Assembly: GCA_017407125.1 (NCBI GenBank)
Contig: JAFQXE010000045.1
Location: 372,001 to 436,000, forward strand
Length of the DNA stretch: 64,000 nt
Direction of reading: 5' to 3'
From: Thermoguttaceae bacterium
Lineage (GTDB): Bacteria > Planctomycetota > Planctomycetia > Pirellulales > Thermoguttaceae
Shown: one piece after another, positions 25,867-34,761 of the stretch
Layout: the number at the start of each line of letters is the position of its first letter
Position numbering within the stretch: position 1 is the first letter of the stretch
Program-made: the position numbers and the translations under genes
The notes under the pieces: model-generated
What the model saw: the letters and a program-made list of their open reading frames with translations, nothing else
What the model was told of the DNA's origin: nothing
The model's database searches: none

Positions 25867-26139
25867 ATGGAAAACGACAAGCCAAAGTATCAGGTCATGG
25901 ATGATAGCGAATGTATCTTTACAGAAGAGCAAGGTAAAATATTCTATGAAAATATGAGAAGGTGCAAATTGGCTTTGTTTCCTTTTTTGAATAATGATAT
26001 GAGCGATCTTGAAATGGATGAGAAAATCAAAGAGTTCTGGGAAGCGAACCCTGAAGAAAAACAGAAATTTGATGATGCTTGTAATACCATAGAGAATATG
26101 ATACGTAATCGTTCGTTTCGTAAACAGAATAACGATTGA
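25867..26139 (+). CDS. Small acidic protein, unknown (paralogue 2)
   Basis: 90 residues, a tandem duplicate of the gene 130 bp upstream. The first 14 residues are identical (MENDKPKYQVMDDS), and MDEKIKEFWEANPEEKQKFD is fully conserved. The C-terminus is different and basic (NRSFRKQNND). It has the same upstream sequence (attgaggcgttatt) before the ATG. Changes between the copies fall in the middle region and tail. No function can be assigned; a small immunity or antitoxin-like protein is one possibility, without direct evidence. Confidence 0.65.
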   Translation: MENDKPKYQVMDDSECIFTEEQGKIFYENMRRCKLALFPFLNNDMSDLEMDEKIKEFWEANPEEKQKFDDACNTIENMIRNRSFRKQNND

Positions 26140-26259
26140 AATTTTATAACAAATGTACGTTTAGTTTGAATCCGTCCACACAGAGCCGCTTTCCCAATCG
26201 GAACGGTTGTCCAAACAGACGACAGACAAAATGATACTTTTAATTTCCTAGGTTTTATT

Positions 26260-26595
26260 ATGGTAACTTTAGAAGAAGCATATAAAATTGTTGAAACGCA
26301 CATTCCTAAATGCGCTGTTCTCAAAGGTTGCTCAGAGTATCCTGATTTTTGGGCTTTTGGCATTCGTGGTAGAGAAACCGGTTGTCGCGCAATTTGTCGA
26401 CCGTTTTCAGTTTCAAAAATAGATGGTCATTTTGACACTTTTTTCCCGGGAGACTTATCACCAGAATTTATGCTAAAATGTCGTGAGGTAACCTTGGAAG
26501 AACTTGAAAAAGTTATGAAACCTGAAGATTTTGCTTTAACAAAAAAATATAAAGAAAGGGATGATATGGAAATCGCCCTGCTGAGTGATGATTGA
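26260..26595 (+). CDS. Small protein, possibly immunity-like, unknown
   Basis: 111 residues, no signal peptide or membrane segment. The N-terminus MVTLEEAYKIVETHIPKCAV, followed by a beta-rich middle (DFWAFGIRGRETG), resembles in general pattern the short proteins that start with a 'sEEAxxIA' helix and are annotated as immunity proteins of polymorphic toxin systems. I cannot confirm the family. It follows the two small paralogues on the same strand by 120 bp. The ribosome site is weak. No toxin gene is next to it. Confidence 0.55.
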   Translation: MVTLEEAYKIVETHIPKCAVLKGCSEYPDFWAFGIRGRETGCRAICRPFSVSKIDGHFDTFFPGDLSPEFMLKCREVTLEELEKVMKPEDFALTKKYKERDDMEIALLSDD

Positions 26596-26754
26596 CCCCG
26601 TAAAGAACGCTGATTTATCAAAATGTGGTTCATCTGACAAAGGGTATATGTAATATGCTTGCGCTCATTCGTTTTGTCTGAAGGAAAGAAAAAAGTCGAG
26701 GATAATACGTCGCAATAGCGACAGCGGACGTTAGTCCGCTAAGTCCCGGAGGGA

Positions 26755-26975
26755 CGACATCTCTATAACCGGCGGTTTCAACCTCCGGGGAAGGAGACGG
26801 CAGCAAAACAGAAAATCGACAAATACCCCTTTTCTTCCTCTCCCTCACGCCTGGCGTGAGGGAGAAGAAGAAAAGGGACTGACTCGATTAAGGAATATCA
26901 GGGAGGGTTTCGCCGCCCGTAGACTAAAGTCGACGGTTATAGAAATGGCGTCCTTTCAGGACGCGGATCAGCTAC
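26755..26975 (+). repeat. Composite element with family A hairpin
   Basis: Order: ctataaccggcggtttcaac, a conserved spacer, cgacaaatac, a palindrome with 25-nt arms and one mismatch (26827-26877), gactgactcgatta, cgtagactaaagtcgacgg, and gcgtcctttcaggacgc. The same order recurs at 63410-63625 with a different palindrome stem. Confidence 0.85.
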
Positions 26976-27001
26976 TCATCTTGTTCTTTAACAAGAAACA
27001 A

Positions 27002-27028
27002 AAAAGCCTTGCGATTACACGCAAGGCG
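27002..27028 (-). terminator. Intrinsic terminator of tRNA-Arg
   Basis: On the minus strand GCCTTGCG, a 6-nt loop, CGCAAGGC and then a run of T follow the tRNA directly. Confidence 0.88.
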
Positions 27029-27034
27029 AAAATC

Positions 27035-27108
<74 letters not shown>

Positions 27109-27528
27109 ATGTTTGTCGTTTGAACATCTTGTCGCTCAAACAACGTGATATAATATATTCTTTTTGCCGGTTTCGACAAGGGGGGGAGCCGGGATTTTTC
27201 AAAAATTTTTGGCTGGACGGGGAATAGAAAAAGATAATAACGATAAATTAAGCAACGCGGACTGGGTGCGGCGCCTCGCCGCCGCTTGAAAAAACTTTCG
27301 GTCGCCAGCAAGCTGGCTCCCTTTTAGGGAAGTTTTTTCAAGCGAAATAATATGAGGGGAAAACCTTTTTTGAAAAAAAGGTTCTTCCCCTCAAACTCCC
27401 CTTTCCAAAAAACTTTAGTAAGGGGAGAAAATCAATAAAAGACGACGAATAATCAATCGGTGAAAATCCGTTTAATCCGTCAAATCCGTGAACGGACTGA
27501 AGCAAAAAAAACGAATGTGCATCATCGC
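27109..27528. other. Intergenic region with dispersed element B, 420 bp
   Basis: It holds the tRNA-Arg promoter, element B (27269-27425) and a short spacer before the convergent end of the HzsA-like gene. No gene was found. Confidence 0.6.
27269..27425 (-). repeat. Dispersed element B, inverted copy of 8573-8735
   Basis: Near-identical to 8573-8735 in the opposite orientation, with both hairpins kept. The two copies bracket 18.5 kb. Confidence 0.85.
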
Positions 27529-30447
27529 CTATTGCGCCGAGTCTGGCATGACGACCGGGAAGGTCTTTTTGACGTTGCGAACCGGGCCGGGGACGTCTTT
27601 CGGGCGGCGGTTGTAGAACGTGTCGTAGTACGGCGCGTTGGCGTCAATCCACGTTACCAAGGCGTCCCAGTCTTCCTCGTCCATCATAGATCGAACGTCT
27701 TTGCTGTGCATCGGCTCGTCAATCAGAACGCGCGTCAGGCGGGAGACGTTTGACCCGTAGGCGTACGGCTGCGAAATCGACCCGTTGCTGTGCTTGTTCG
27801 AGACGCAAACCATCGGCAAAACCTTTTCCGTCTTGCCGGTTTGAGGGTTGACCGTCGTCTGGACGCTGAGTTTATTGGCGTCGTTGGACGGGAAGAGGCT
27901 GTGGAACGACTGCAGGAACTGCGTCTGCGGGTTGCGAGTCCCTTCAAGGTTCAAATTGCCTAACATCTTCTCCGCGTTATGACAGTAAACGCAGTATTTG
28001 TCGAAAATGGGTTGAATGTGATCTTCGTAAGAAATGAGCGACTGGTTGCCCCATTTCGGCTCGACGGGAATGCTGGGCGAGCGTCTGAACGCCTTGGGAA
28101 CGGAGCCGGGCTGAGCGGAAACGACGGTCGGGCGCGTTTCGTGACAGCCGATGCAGCCGCGGCGTTCGCCGGGTTCTAACGTAACCTGAGAGCGCATGCG
28201 GCGGATTTCCATCTTGTTTTCATCGAGAGCTTCAAAGTAGACGGACGTCTTAGCGGGAACGTAGAAGTTCGCGGAGCCGTCTTCTTCAACCGGGACGGTT
28301 CCCAAAACGCGAACCGGCGCCCAGGACCAGAATCCGTACGCCCGGCGTCCGGCGTCGCCAAAGACCCAGCGCATCGCGCCGATCTGGTCGTCCAGCGGCC
28401 AGCCGACGTGCTGAAGAATCCGGATGTACTTCACCTTGCCGCGTTCCGAGTCCGGCAGCCCTTTGCAGACGTCTTCAATGTAACAGACCGGGTACGCGTC
28501 TTTCTCTTTGTTCATTCGCCCGTCGGCAACGACAAACGGAACCGGGCGCTTTTTAATCGGCGTCGGGAAATCGCAGGACAAAAGCCGGTCGCGATGAATC
28601 AGCTCTTTATTCCCGTAGACGTCAATAAGGAAAATGGCGAACATTTGATCTCCGCCCAGCTTGCCGTCAAAATTGGGGACGTGGCTGGAATACGAAACCA
28701 AAAACGACGTCTCCGACAGCGGGTACGGACCGGAGAACCGCCCAACGTTGTCGACAACGCCGCCTTGCGGCACGGCGCGCGTCAGCGCGGGACCTTCTCC
28801 GGGAACGACGTAAGGCGTAACAGCCGCCATGTGGGATTCGTCGTTGGGACCGCCGAGGAGGTCAAAAATAACAATCTGACCGTACGCCAATGTATGATGT
28901 CCGGCTGCAACTGTTACATATTTGTTGGAGTTGGGAATGGAGCGGGTGTCGCGGAACCCGTACGGCGCTGCGATGTGCTGTTTGTACGCCGCTTCAGGAT
29001 ACGTTCCGTCTGGGCGAATCGTCCAGAAACTGTGCGTGTCGTAAAAATGCCGTTCCTGATATTCCCAATGCGTGTACCCGATCAAGCCGTTGTCCAGCGC
29101 GTGGGGATAGCGGTCGATGTCTTTGTTGTCGCTGATCATTCGCACGTCGGATCCGTCCGGATTGCAGCGGTACAGGTTGATGACAGTGTGATCCGCCTGG
29201 AAGTTGCCGCACATGCTGCTGCGCCCGGAGCGGTCAGAGGCGAAAATAATCGAGCCGTCCGGGGCGTACGTCGGTTCGAAGTCGCCCCAGTACGGGTCGT
29301 CGGTAATCTGGCGCAAGCCGGTTCCGTCGAGGTTGATTTCATACAGATGAAGCGGCGGCGTTGTTCTTCTCAAATCGAAGAAATAATGGGCGTCGTTTTG
29401 ATGCGTCGGATGGGCAAGCGGCCAGACGGGCTGACAGGCGTAGCCGAAAACGATTTTGTCGGCGTCCCAGTTCAAGTCGGTTCCGTGAACGTGACCGGGG
29501 CCGAGCTGACCGTTGAGAATGTTTCGCACCGGATCGCCCGGCTTGAACCCGGTTTTGACGCACAAGTCCCCGCCGGGTTTGTGGCTGTGCGGGTACTGCG
29601 ACCCCGTTATGTTGCGAAGCCCATGGTTGGAATACCGCTTCGTAAAGAGGATTTCCGAAAAGTCCAGCGCAGGGTTCGCCAACACGACTTTTCTGGTCTG
29701 CTTTCGGAATTCGCTGAACAGCTGACGAGCCCTAAACATGTTGTTACATTCTTCAACCGCCTTGTGAGCGTCCTGAGCGGCTTGCATGTCCTTTTGCGCC
29801 TGAATCTGCCGGTCGGAAACGGGCTGATCGAGGATTTCTTCGTAGATACCCTGCGTCCGATGAAGGTACTTGTCCGCCGAGGAATGCAGAGACGCCAACG
29901 ATCGGTGAACCGAGTGCATGCAGCAAACTCGCCAGTAGTCCATTTCCGGATAACGTTCAACCGGGAACTGCAGCCAGGCGGAAAACCAGTTCGGCTTGTT
30001 TTCCATGTCCTCCGTCCAGACGGCGACGTTTTGGCTGTTTTGGTATCCGACGCGAATTTCAATCGCCCATTGAGCGTACATGACGGCAACCGGGTCGGGG
30101 CTGGACATCAGCTTTGCCGCCAGCTCGCACAGGGCGTCGTTCCATTTTTTGCTGGCGCAGGATTTCCAGATCAATTCTGCTATTATGGAATCCGCTAGCG
30201 GCTGCTTTTCGCTGGACTTGAGTTCGTACAGTTTCGTCAGTTCCGCCGCGCCGAGGTCAGGACGCGCCTGTAACGCTTTGGACTTCTGATTAATCCAGTC
30301 CACAGACGGCGGAGCGTTAAGAGAATTCAGCGAAATCACCGGCGTCTGCTGAGCGATCGCGGATTGAGAGTCCGTTCCCAAAATAAACGCTGAAACGGCA
30401 ATAATAAGGCAGAAACGGATAAATTCAGTCAGATAATTCTTTTTCAT
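27529..30447 (-). CDS. HzsA-related PD40 beta-propeller protein with two c-type heme motifs
   Basis: 972 residues. Residues 1-32 form a signal peptide (FIRFCLIIAVSAFILG then SQSAIAQQ). The middle (about 290-480) holds PD40/TolB-like propeller repeats (LRQITDDPYWGDFEPTYAPD; IIFASDRSGR). The C-terminal third has two CxxCH heme-attachment motifs, GCIGCHETRP and YCVYCHNAEK. This layout is that of proteins annotated as HzsA-related, named after the alpha subunit of anammox hydrazine synthase but widespread in planctomycetes without anammox. The protein should be periplasmic, needing cytochrome c maturation. A redox or electron-transfer role is likely; the substrate is unknown. A membrane-protein gene starts upstream on the same strand, 70 bp away. 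Confidence 0.85.
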   Translation of the reverse strand: MKKNYLTEFIRFCLIIAVSAFILGTDSQSAIAQQTPVISLNSLNAPPSVDWINQKSKALQARPDLGAAELTKLYELKSSEKQPLADSIIAELIWKSCASKKWNDALCELAAKLMSSPDPVAVMYAQWAIEIRVGYQNSQNVAVWTEDMENKPNWFSAWLQFPVERYPEMDYWRVCCMHSVHRSLASLHSSADKYLHRTQGIYEEILDQPVSDRQIQAQKDMQAAQDAHKAVEECNNMFRARQLFSEFRKQTRKVVLANPALDFSEILFTKRYSNHGLRNITGSQYPHSHKPGGDLCVKTGFKPGDPVRNILNGQLGPGHVHGTDLNWDADKIVFGYACQPVWPLAHPTHQNDAHYFFDLRRTTPPLHLYEINLDGTGLRQITDDPYWGDFEPTYAPDGSIIFASDRSGRSSMCGNFQADHTVINLYRCNPDGSDVRMISDNKDIDRYPHALDNGLIGYTHWEYQERHFYDTHSFWTIRPDGTYPEAAYKQHIAAPYGFRDTRSIPNSNKYVTVAAGHHTLAYGQIVIFDLLGGPNDESHMAAVTPYVVPGEGPALTRAVPQGGVVDNVGRFSGPYPLSETSFLVSYSSHVPNFDGKLGGDQMFAIFLIDVYGNKELIHRDRLLSCDFPTPIKKRPVPFVVADGRMNKEKDAYPVCYIEDVCKGLPDSERGKVKYIRILQHVGWPLDDQIGAMRWVFGDAGRRAYGFWSWAPVRVLGTVPVEEDGSANFYVPAKTSVYFEALDENKMEIRRMRSQVTLEPGERRGCIGCHETRPTVVSAQPGSVPKAFRRSPSIPVEPKWGNQSLISYEDHIQPIFDKYCVYCHNAEKMLGNLNLEGTRNPQTQFLQSFHSLFPSNDANKLSVQTTVNPQTGKTEKVLPMVCVSNKHSNGSISQPYAYGSNVSRLTRVLIDEPMHSKDVRSMMDEEDWDALVTWIDANAPYYDTFYNRRPKDVPGPVRNVKKTFPVVMPDSAQ

Positions 30448-30517
30448 ATTGAATCAAACAGGGCAGGGGACAGGAGGAAATATAAAAAGGGGACGCGCAT
30501 CTGCCGTCCCCATTTGT

Positions 30518-32005
30518 TTAACTCTGTTTTGCTTCTTTTACTGCGCGCGGTATGATTCTGAACCGGCTTTCAAAAACGCTGGTTGTCGCAACGCGGTCTT
30601 CCAAGTTCGGTCTGAAAATGGTCAGAATCAAAAACGGCAAATACCACGCCATATACAATCCGCCCTGGAACGGGTGGATAAGCTGCGCGCCCATCAAAAT
30701 AGCGGCGGAACAGCTTAACAGCACGCCCAGGTTCTTTTGAGGCGGCCAGAATAACAGGCTTATACTCAGTCCGCAATAGGCGGCAAGAATCGGGATTCGA
30801 TACGTTACATCTGAGGCGACAACGTCCCAGAATCCCTGCGGCCGCTGTAAAATCAGCCCAACAAATCCAACCATGTTGAGCAGATTGCTTTTACATACTT
30901 CCTGATTCTCCGAAAAGACGAGGATTGTCAGTCCCATAATCGCCATTGTCGCCAGCGTGGAAATGGCAAATCGGAACGCGCCGCGGCGCCAGTAGAAACT
31001 GACCCACAGCGGGATCAGGAACCACGGATAATACGCCAGCGTCGACGCCATGCCCAGCAGGAATCCGGAAACCCACGGTCGGCGGTAAAAGACCAACGAC
31101 CAGATTAAAAACGCGGCGGGAATGATGTGATCCAATCGCGTTTGGAAATGGTAGCTGTACGGCATGAGAAGATACAGGACCGCCGCGGCGACGCCTGTAT
31201 CGAAATTGCCAAAATGGAAATATCCAAAGGCAATAATTCCAGCAACGATTAAAATGTGCCCAAAAATCGCGATGATTTTTGTCCAGTAAACCTGGGATTC
31301 GTTGAAACTGAGCGCGGAAACGTTATTGACTTCCTCTGCCGGCGCGGGTTCTGGAACGGTTTCTTCGACGTCTACTTTTTCTTCAGATGATTTTTCTTCC
31401 GTTGCGTCAGGAGTTGGCTGGACTGGTTTGACGGTCGCGTTTTGAGCCAGCGGCGTCAGAGCAAACTCGTGAAACCACGGATACCCTGGACCGCGTTCCG
31501 TCAGATGAGTCGTTTCCGCTTCCGAGTTGTTCAACTGATTTATTCTTAAAGCGTCCTCCAGAGAAATTGGATGTTTCACGAAATGGTCAATTTCCGGAGA
31601 ATTCTTTCGCAATTCAAGCGGAGAAAGCGAAATAGCAATCGATCCAGCAAGAAATATCAGCAATGCCAGGCATGAAAACCGCAAACCGCTGGAGTTAAGG
31701 TTAGGCTCCAACAGCGGACGGCGCACCATCAGACAGTCCAGCAGCAGACGGATTATATAAAACAACGTTACCAAAAAAAGGATAACGTATCCCGTTCGGA
31801 CAAACCAGATCGACCCGCCTGGCAAGCTCCCGTGCATGATTAAAAGGATGCACGGACCGAAAAGAAGAATCGACAGTAAATCCATGTTTCGCACTGACAG
31901 CGCCCGGTAAAACTTAAAGTAAATACCGATTACCATCAGAGCCGACAGATAAAGCCACGTCGTCGGGCTAACGTCGTAATGGAAAAAAACATCTCCTGCG
32001 TTCAT
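30518..32005 (-). CDS. Polytopic membrane protein, unknown
   Basis: 495 residues, not recognised with certainty. About ten hydrophobic segments are visible, for example WLYLSALMVIGIYFKF, GYVILFLVTLFYIIRLLLD and CLALLIFLAGSIAISLS. Between the fourth and fifth lies a large extracytoplasmic loop of about 110 residues with an acidic, Pro/Glu-rich stretch (EEKSSEEKVDVEETVPEPAP). Later segments (SYHFQTRLDHIIPAAFLIW, YYPWFLIPLWVSFYWRRGA) resemble the style of GT-C/DUF2029-type mannosyltransferases, but no signature can be confirmed. It lies upstream of the HzsA-like gene on the same strand and may be co-transcribed with it. Confidence 0.65.
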   Translation of the reverse strand: MNAGDVFFHYDVSPTTWLYLSALMVIGIYFKFYRALSVRNMDLLSILLFGPCILLIMHGSLPGGSIWFVRTGYVILFLVTLFYIIRLLLDCLMVRRPLLEPNLNSSGLRFSCLALLIFLAGSIAISLSPLELRKNSPEIDHFVKHPISLEDALRINQLNNSEAETTHLTERGPGYPWFHEFALTPLAQNATVKPVQPTPDATEEKSSEEKVDVEETVPEPAPAEEVNNVSALSFNESQVYWTKIIAIFGHILIVAGIIAFGYFHFGNFDTGVAAAVLYLLMPYSYHFQTRLDHIIPAAFLIWSLVFYRRPWVSGFLLGMASTLAYYPWFLIPLWVSFYWRRGAFRFAISTLATMAIMGLTILVFSENQEVCKSNLLNMVGFVGLILQRPQGFWDVVASDVTYRIPILAAYCGLSISLLFWPPQKNLGVLLSCSAAILMGAQLIHPFQGGLYMAWYLPFLILTIFRPNLEDRVATTSVFESRFRIIPRAVKEAKQS

Positions 32006-32421
32006 ATATTTATAGGCAGAGCGATCTGCGCCGTAAAAAATTGTTTTGTTAAAATAGGATAAATGAGTTCGACGAATATCGAACTCTCAGACAGCAGAAA
32101 AAGCAAATCTACTATCTCTTATTATTAATTGTACTCTAAAAATATAATTTAGTCAAGTATTCCCCTAAAATTTCTCGGAAATTTTAGTCAAATTTCTGCG
32201 TCTCAGACGGATTATAAAAAATAGAGAAACCGCGCGAGAATACAAAAACCCGCCACGGGGGCGCGAAGCGTCAATTACGCATTCCGAATTCATAATTCCT
32301 AATTAATCTTCCTCCCCTATTGACTATTCTCATTTTGTTGGCAAAATATAATATTATTATAAAGCAAGCAAAGAGCTTGTTAGACTTAACCATATTATTT
32401 TTAAAAAGAAAGTTCGCGAAG
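32006..32421. other. Divergent intergenic region before gnd, 416 bp
   Basis: An AT-rich region between divergent genes. It has heptamer-like runs (cgcattccgaattcataattcctaatt region, 32275-32305) and a TTGACT box at 32320-32325, but no well-spaced -10. No gene was found. Confidence 0.45.
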
Positions 32422-33912
32422 ATGGCTAAACAATGCGATTTCGGTTTGATGGGTCTGGCGGTTATGGGTCAGAACCTGGTTTTGAACATTGCGGATCACG
32501 GTTTTTCGGTTGCGGTTTTCAACCGAACGACCAGCAAGATTGACGATTTCCTGGCGTCCGACGCCGTGAAGGAAGTTTCCGGGGAAATCGTTGGCTGTTA
32601 CAGCCTCGAGGAGCTGGTCGCCAGCGTCGCCCGACCTCGTAAAATCATGCTCATGATTAAATCCCCAGACGCCATTCCCGCCATGGAAACAAAGCTCTAT
32701 CCGGAACTTTCCCCGGCAGAAGCGGTCATGGAAAAGCTGATTAAGCTCATGGAGCCGGGCGACATTATTATCGACGGCGGCAACACCCATTACACCGACA
32801 CAGAACGCCGCACCAAGGCGATTGAGCCGACCGGGATTCTGTACATCGGAACTGGCGTTTCCGGCGGAGAAGAAGGCGCTCGCCGCGGTCCGTCCATGAT
32901 GCCCGGCGGTTCTGAAGCCGCGTGGCCGGAAGTCAAAAAGATTTTCCAGGCGATTTCCGCCAAAGTCGGTCCTAATCACGACATCCCCTGCTGCGAATGG
33001 GTTGGCGCGCGCGGAGCGGGTCATTACGTCAAGATGGTTCACAACGGAATTGAATACGGCGACATGCAGCTCATCTGTGAGGCGTACTGGCTGCTCAAAA
33101 ACGCGATCGGGCTGTCCAACGAGGAGATTCACGACGTTTTCGCCCAATGGATGGACGGCGAACTCAACTCGTACCTGATTGAAATCACCCGCGACATCTT
33201 CACCGTTAAAGACAAACTCACTGACAATTATCTGGTCGACATGATTCTCGACACCGCCGGGGCGAAAGGCACCGGAAAATGGATGTCTCAGCTGGCGCTC
33301 GACCTGGGCGTTCCCAGCACGCTTGTTACAGAAGCCGTTTACGCCCGAAGCCTGTCCGCCATGAAAGATGCCCGCGTTCGCGCCAGCAAAGTCCTGCCGG
33401 GTCCGAAAGGCTCGTACTCCGGCGACAAGCAGGAATTCATCGAATTCGTTCGCAAGGCTCTGTACGTTTCCAAGATTTGCTCGTACGCTCAAGGGTTCGT
33501 CCAGATGCAGGCGGCGGCAAAAGCCAACGACTGGACGCTCAACTACGGTCCCATCGCTATGCTCTGGCGCGGCGGATGCATTATTCGCGCTACGTTCCTG
33601 GAACGCATTAAAGAAGCGTTCGACAAGAACCCGGCTCTGGAAAACCTGCTTCTCGACCCGTATTTCAAGAGCATTGCGGAAGAATCGCAAATCGCATGGC
33701 GCAAAGTCGTCGCGACCGCTGTCGAGCTGGGAATTCCGTGCCCTGCCATTTCCGGCGCGTTAGCCTACTACGACGGATACCGCAGCGAACGTCTTCCTGC
33801 CAACCTGCTTCAGGCGCAGCGAGACTACTTCGGCGCTCACACCTATCGCCGCACTGACGGCGACGGCGTTACCGCTTGCCATACCGACTGGATTCGCGAA
33901 AAGAAAGACTAG
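32422..33912 (+). CDS. gnd: 6-phosphogluconate dehydrogenase, decarboxylating
   Basis: 496 residues from the ATG at 32422; a longer frame upstream adds 34 residues of unrelated hydrophobic sequence and was rejected. The enzyme oxidises 6-phosphogluconate to ribulose 5-phosphate and CO2 with NADP, in the oxidative pentose phosphate pathway. The N-terminal Rossmann motif is GLMGLAVMGQNLVLNI. The substrate and catalytic motifs GVSGGEEGARRGPSMMPGG and GAGHYVKMVHNGIEYGDMQ are intact. The C-terminal tail carries the conserved RTDGDG..HTDW substrate-contact region. Length matches the long (dimeric) type. No zwf or pgl is adjacent. Confidence 0.97.
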   Translation: MAKQCDFGLMGLAVMGQNLVLNIADHGFSVAVFNRTTSKIDDFLASDAVKEVSGEIVGCYSLEELVASVARPRKIMLMIKSPDAIPAMETKLYPELSPAEAVMEKLIKLMEPGDIIIDGGNTHYTDTERRTKAIEPTGILYIGTGVSGGEEGARRGPSMMPGGSEAAWPEVKKIFQAISAKVGPNHDIPCCEWVGARGAGHYVKMVHNGIEYGDMQLICEAYWLLKNAIGLSNEEIHDVFAQWMDGELNSYLIEITRDIFTVKDKLTDNYLVDMILDTAGAKGTGKWMSQLALDLGVPSTLVTEAVYARSLSAMKDARVRASKVLPGPKGSYSGDKQEFIEFVRKALYVSKICSYAQGFVQMQAAAKANDWTLNYGPIAMLWRGGCIIRATFLERIKEAFDKNPALENLLLDPYFKSIAEESQIAWRKVVATAVELGIPCPAISGALAYYDGYRSERLPANLLQAQRDYFGAHTYRRTDGDGVTACHTDWIREKKD

Positions 33913-33919
33913 TCAGAAG

Positions 33920-33957
33920 ACAGGTTCTTTCTGTAAGTTCATACAGAAAGAAGAACC
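33920..33957 (+). terminator. Hairpin after gnd
   Basis: AGGTTCTTTCTGTA, loop, TACAGAAAGAAGAACC with a 3-nt bulge, 8 bp after the stop codon. The T-run is weak. Confidence 0.5.
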
Positions 33958-34062
33958 GTTAGCCATTAGCTGCTAGCTATTAGCTTGAGCTTTCGTAACT
34001 CTATGATGAGATTTTAAAGCCAGAAGCTAAAACAAAAGCTGGCAGCTAGAAGCTGTCTAGTC
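33958..34062. repeat. Heptamer repeat with complementary arms (tagctat)
   Basis: The left arm has tagccat, tagctgc, tagctat, tagcttg. The right arm has aagctaa, aagctgg, cagctag, aagctgt. It is the same family as 15405 and 48957. Confidence 0.8.
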
Positions 34063-34105
34063 GCTAAACACTGCGCCGTTACCGAACGCGCCTGAATAAA
34101 AATAA

Positions 34106-34146
34106 AAAAGGTCTGTGATAAGCTAAACGCCAATCACAGACCTTTT
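34106..34146. terminator. Bidirectional terminator between gnd and the sigma factor
   Basis: AAAAGGTCTGTGAT pairs with ATCACAGACCTTTT across a 13-nt loop, with A-run on one side and T-run on the other. It can serve both convergent genes. Confidence 0.85.
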
Positions 34147-34200
34147 GTTGTTAAGGAGACAAAAAAACGAAAAATTGACTTCGTTCCCGATTAAAAGAAC

Positions 34201-34761
34201 TTAGAGCAATCCGTCCCATTCCGCTTCGATTCTCTTCTCAAGACGGCTCTTGATCTGACGAACGTTTTCGCCAGACAGATTGAGGGCTTCCGCCGCCGCT
34301 TTGGAAGTCATTCCTTTAACGGTAACCAGTTCGAACGCGTTGAGGTGCATTGGAGCAACCTTGTTCTTAAAGAACGCAATAAACTGACGGCAAAGAATTG
34401 CCTTTTCCTTTTTATTTTGTTCTCTTGTAATGTTCTGGACGTCAACCGGAGCAGCGTCAGCCTTTTTGGGCTGCTTCTTCTGGTTGTAGTCCTGAGCGCA
34501 TGAATAGGTTAACCCGCGAAGCCAGGTACGGAATTTACCCGGTTCTCCCTTACGGAAACGACGAAACTGCGCTGACATTTCTGTCAACACGTTCTGGCAG
34601 ACGGCGTCAGCGTCTTTGGCTGGAACTTTGAATTCCTTCAGCCAGAACAGTACCAGTTTCTTATACAGTTTTGTCAAACGATCCCAAGCAGCAGGATCAT
34701 TTTTACGGCACAACTCATACAGGGTTGTGGAGGTCGTGGTATCAGTAGTTTTTCTTCTCAT
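34201..34761 (-). CDS. Sigma-70 family (ECF-like) RNA polymerase sigma factor
   Basis: 186 residues. Region 2 lies at about residues 18-85 (DPAAWDRLTKLYKKLVLFWL; DADAVCQNVLTEM; FRTWLRGLTYSCAQDY). A short basic linker follows. Region 4, a helix-turn-helix, lies at about residues 125-180 (LNAFELVTVKGMTSKAAAEA then NLSGENVRQIKSRLEKRI). Such short factors direct transcription of stress or envelope genes, usually held by an anti-sigma factor. No anti-sigma or kinase gene is adjacent, so how it is controlled is not visible. Planctomycetes carry many of these. Confidence 0.88.
   Translation of the reverse strand: MRRKTTDTTTSTTLYELCRKNDPAAWDRLTKLYKKLVLFWLKEFKVPAKDADAVCQNVLTEMSAQFRRFRKGEPGKFRTWLRGLTYSCAQDYNQKKQPKKADAAPVDVQNITREQNKKEKAILCRQFIAFFKNKVAPMHLNAFELVTVKGMTSKAAAEALNLSGENVRQIKSRLEKRIEAEWDGLL

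Larger units (their letters stand above)
26596..27034. other. Repeat-rich intergenic region, 439 bp
   Basis: It contains a composite dispersed element (26755-26975) and the tRNA-Arg terminator. No gene was found. Confidence 0.65.

Noticed and set aside
28408..30198. 596-codon open frame on the plus strand
   Set aside because: It is antisense to the HzsA-like gene, whose domains, signal peptide and heme motifs are clear. The antisense product is Val/Arg-rich with no recognisable features.
27529..30447. Anammox hydrazine synthase subunit
   Set aside because: Only the general HzsA-like layout is present. No other hydrazine synthase subunit or anammox gene is in the window, and the family is common in non-anammox planctomycetes.
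32320..32421. 34-residue N-terminal extension of 6-phosphogluconate dehydrogenase
   Set aside because: Family members begin just before the GLMGLAVMG motif; the extension is unrelated AT-rich sequence.
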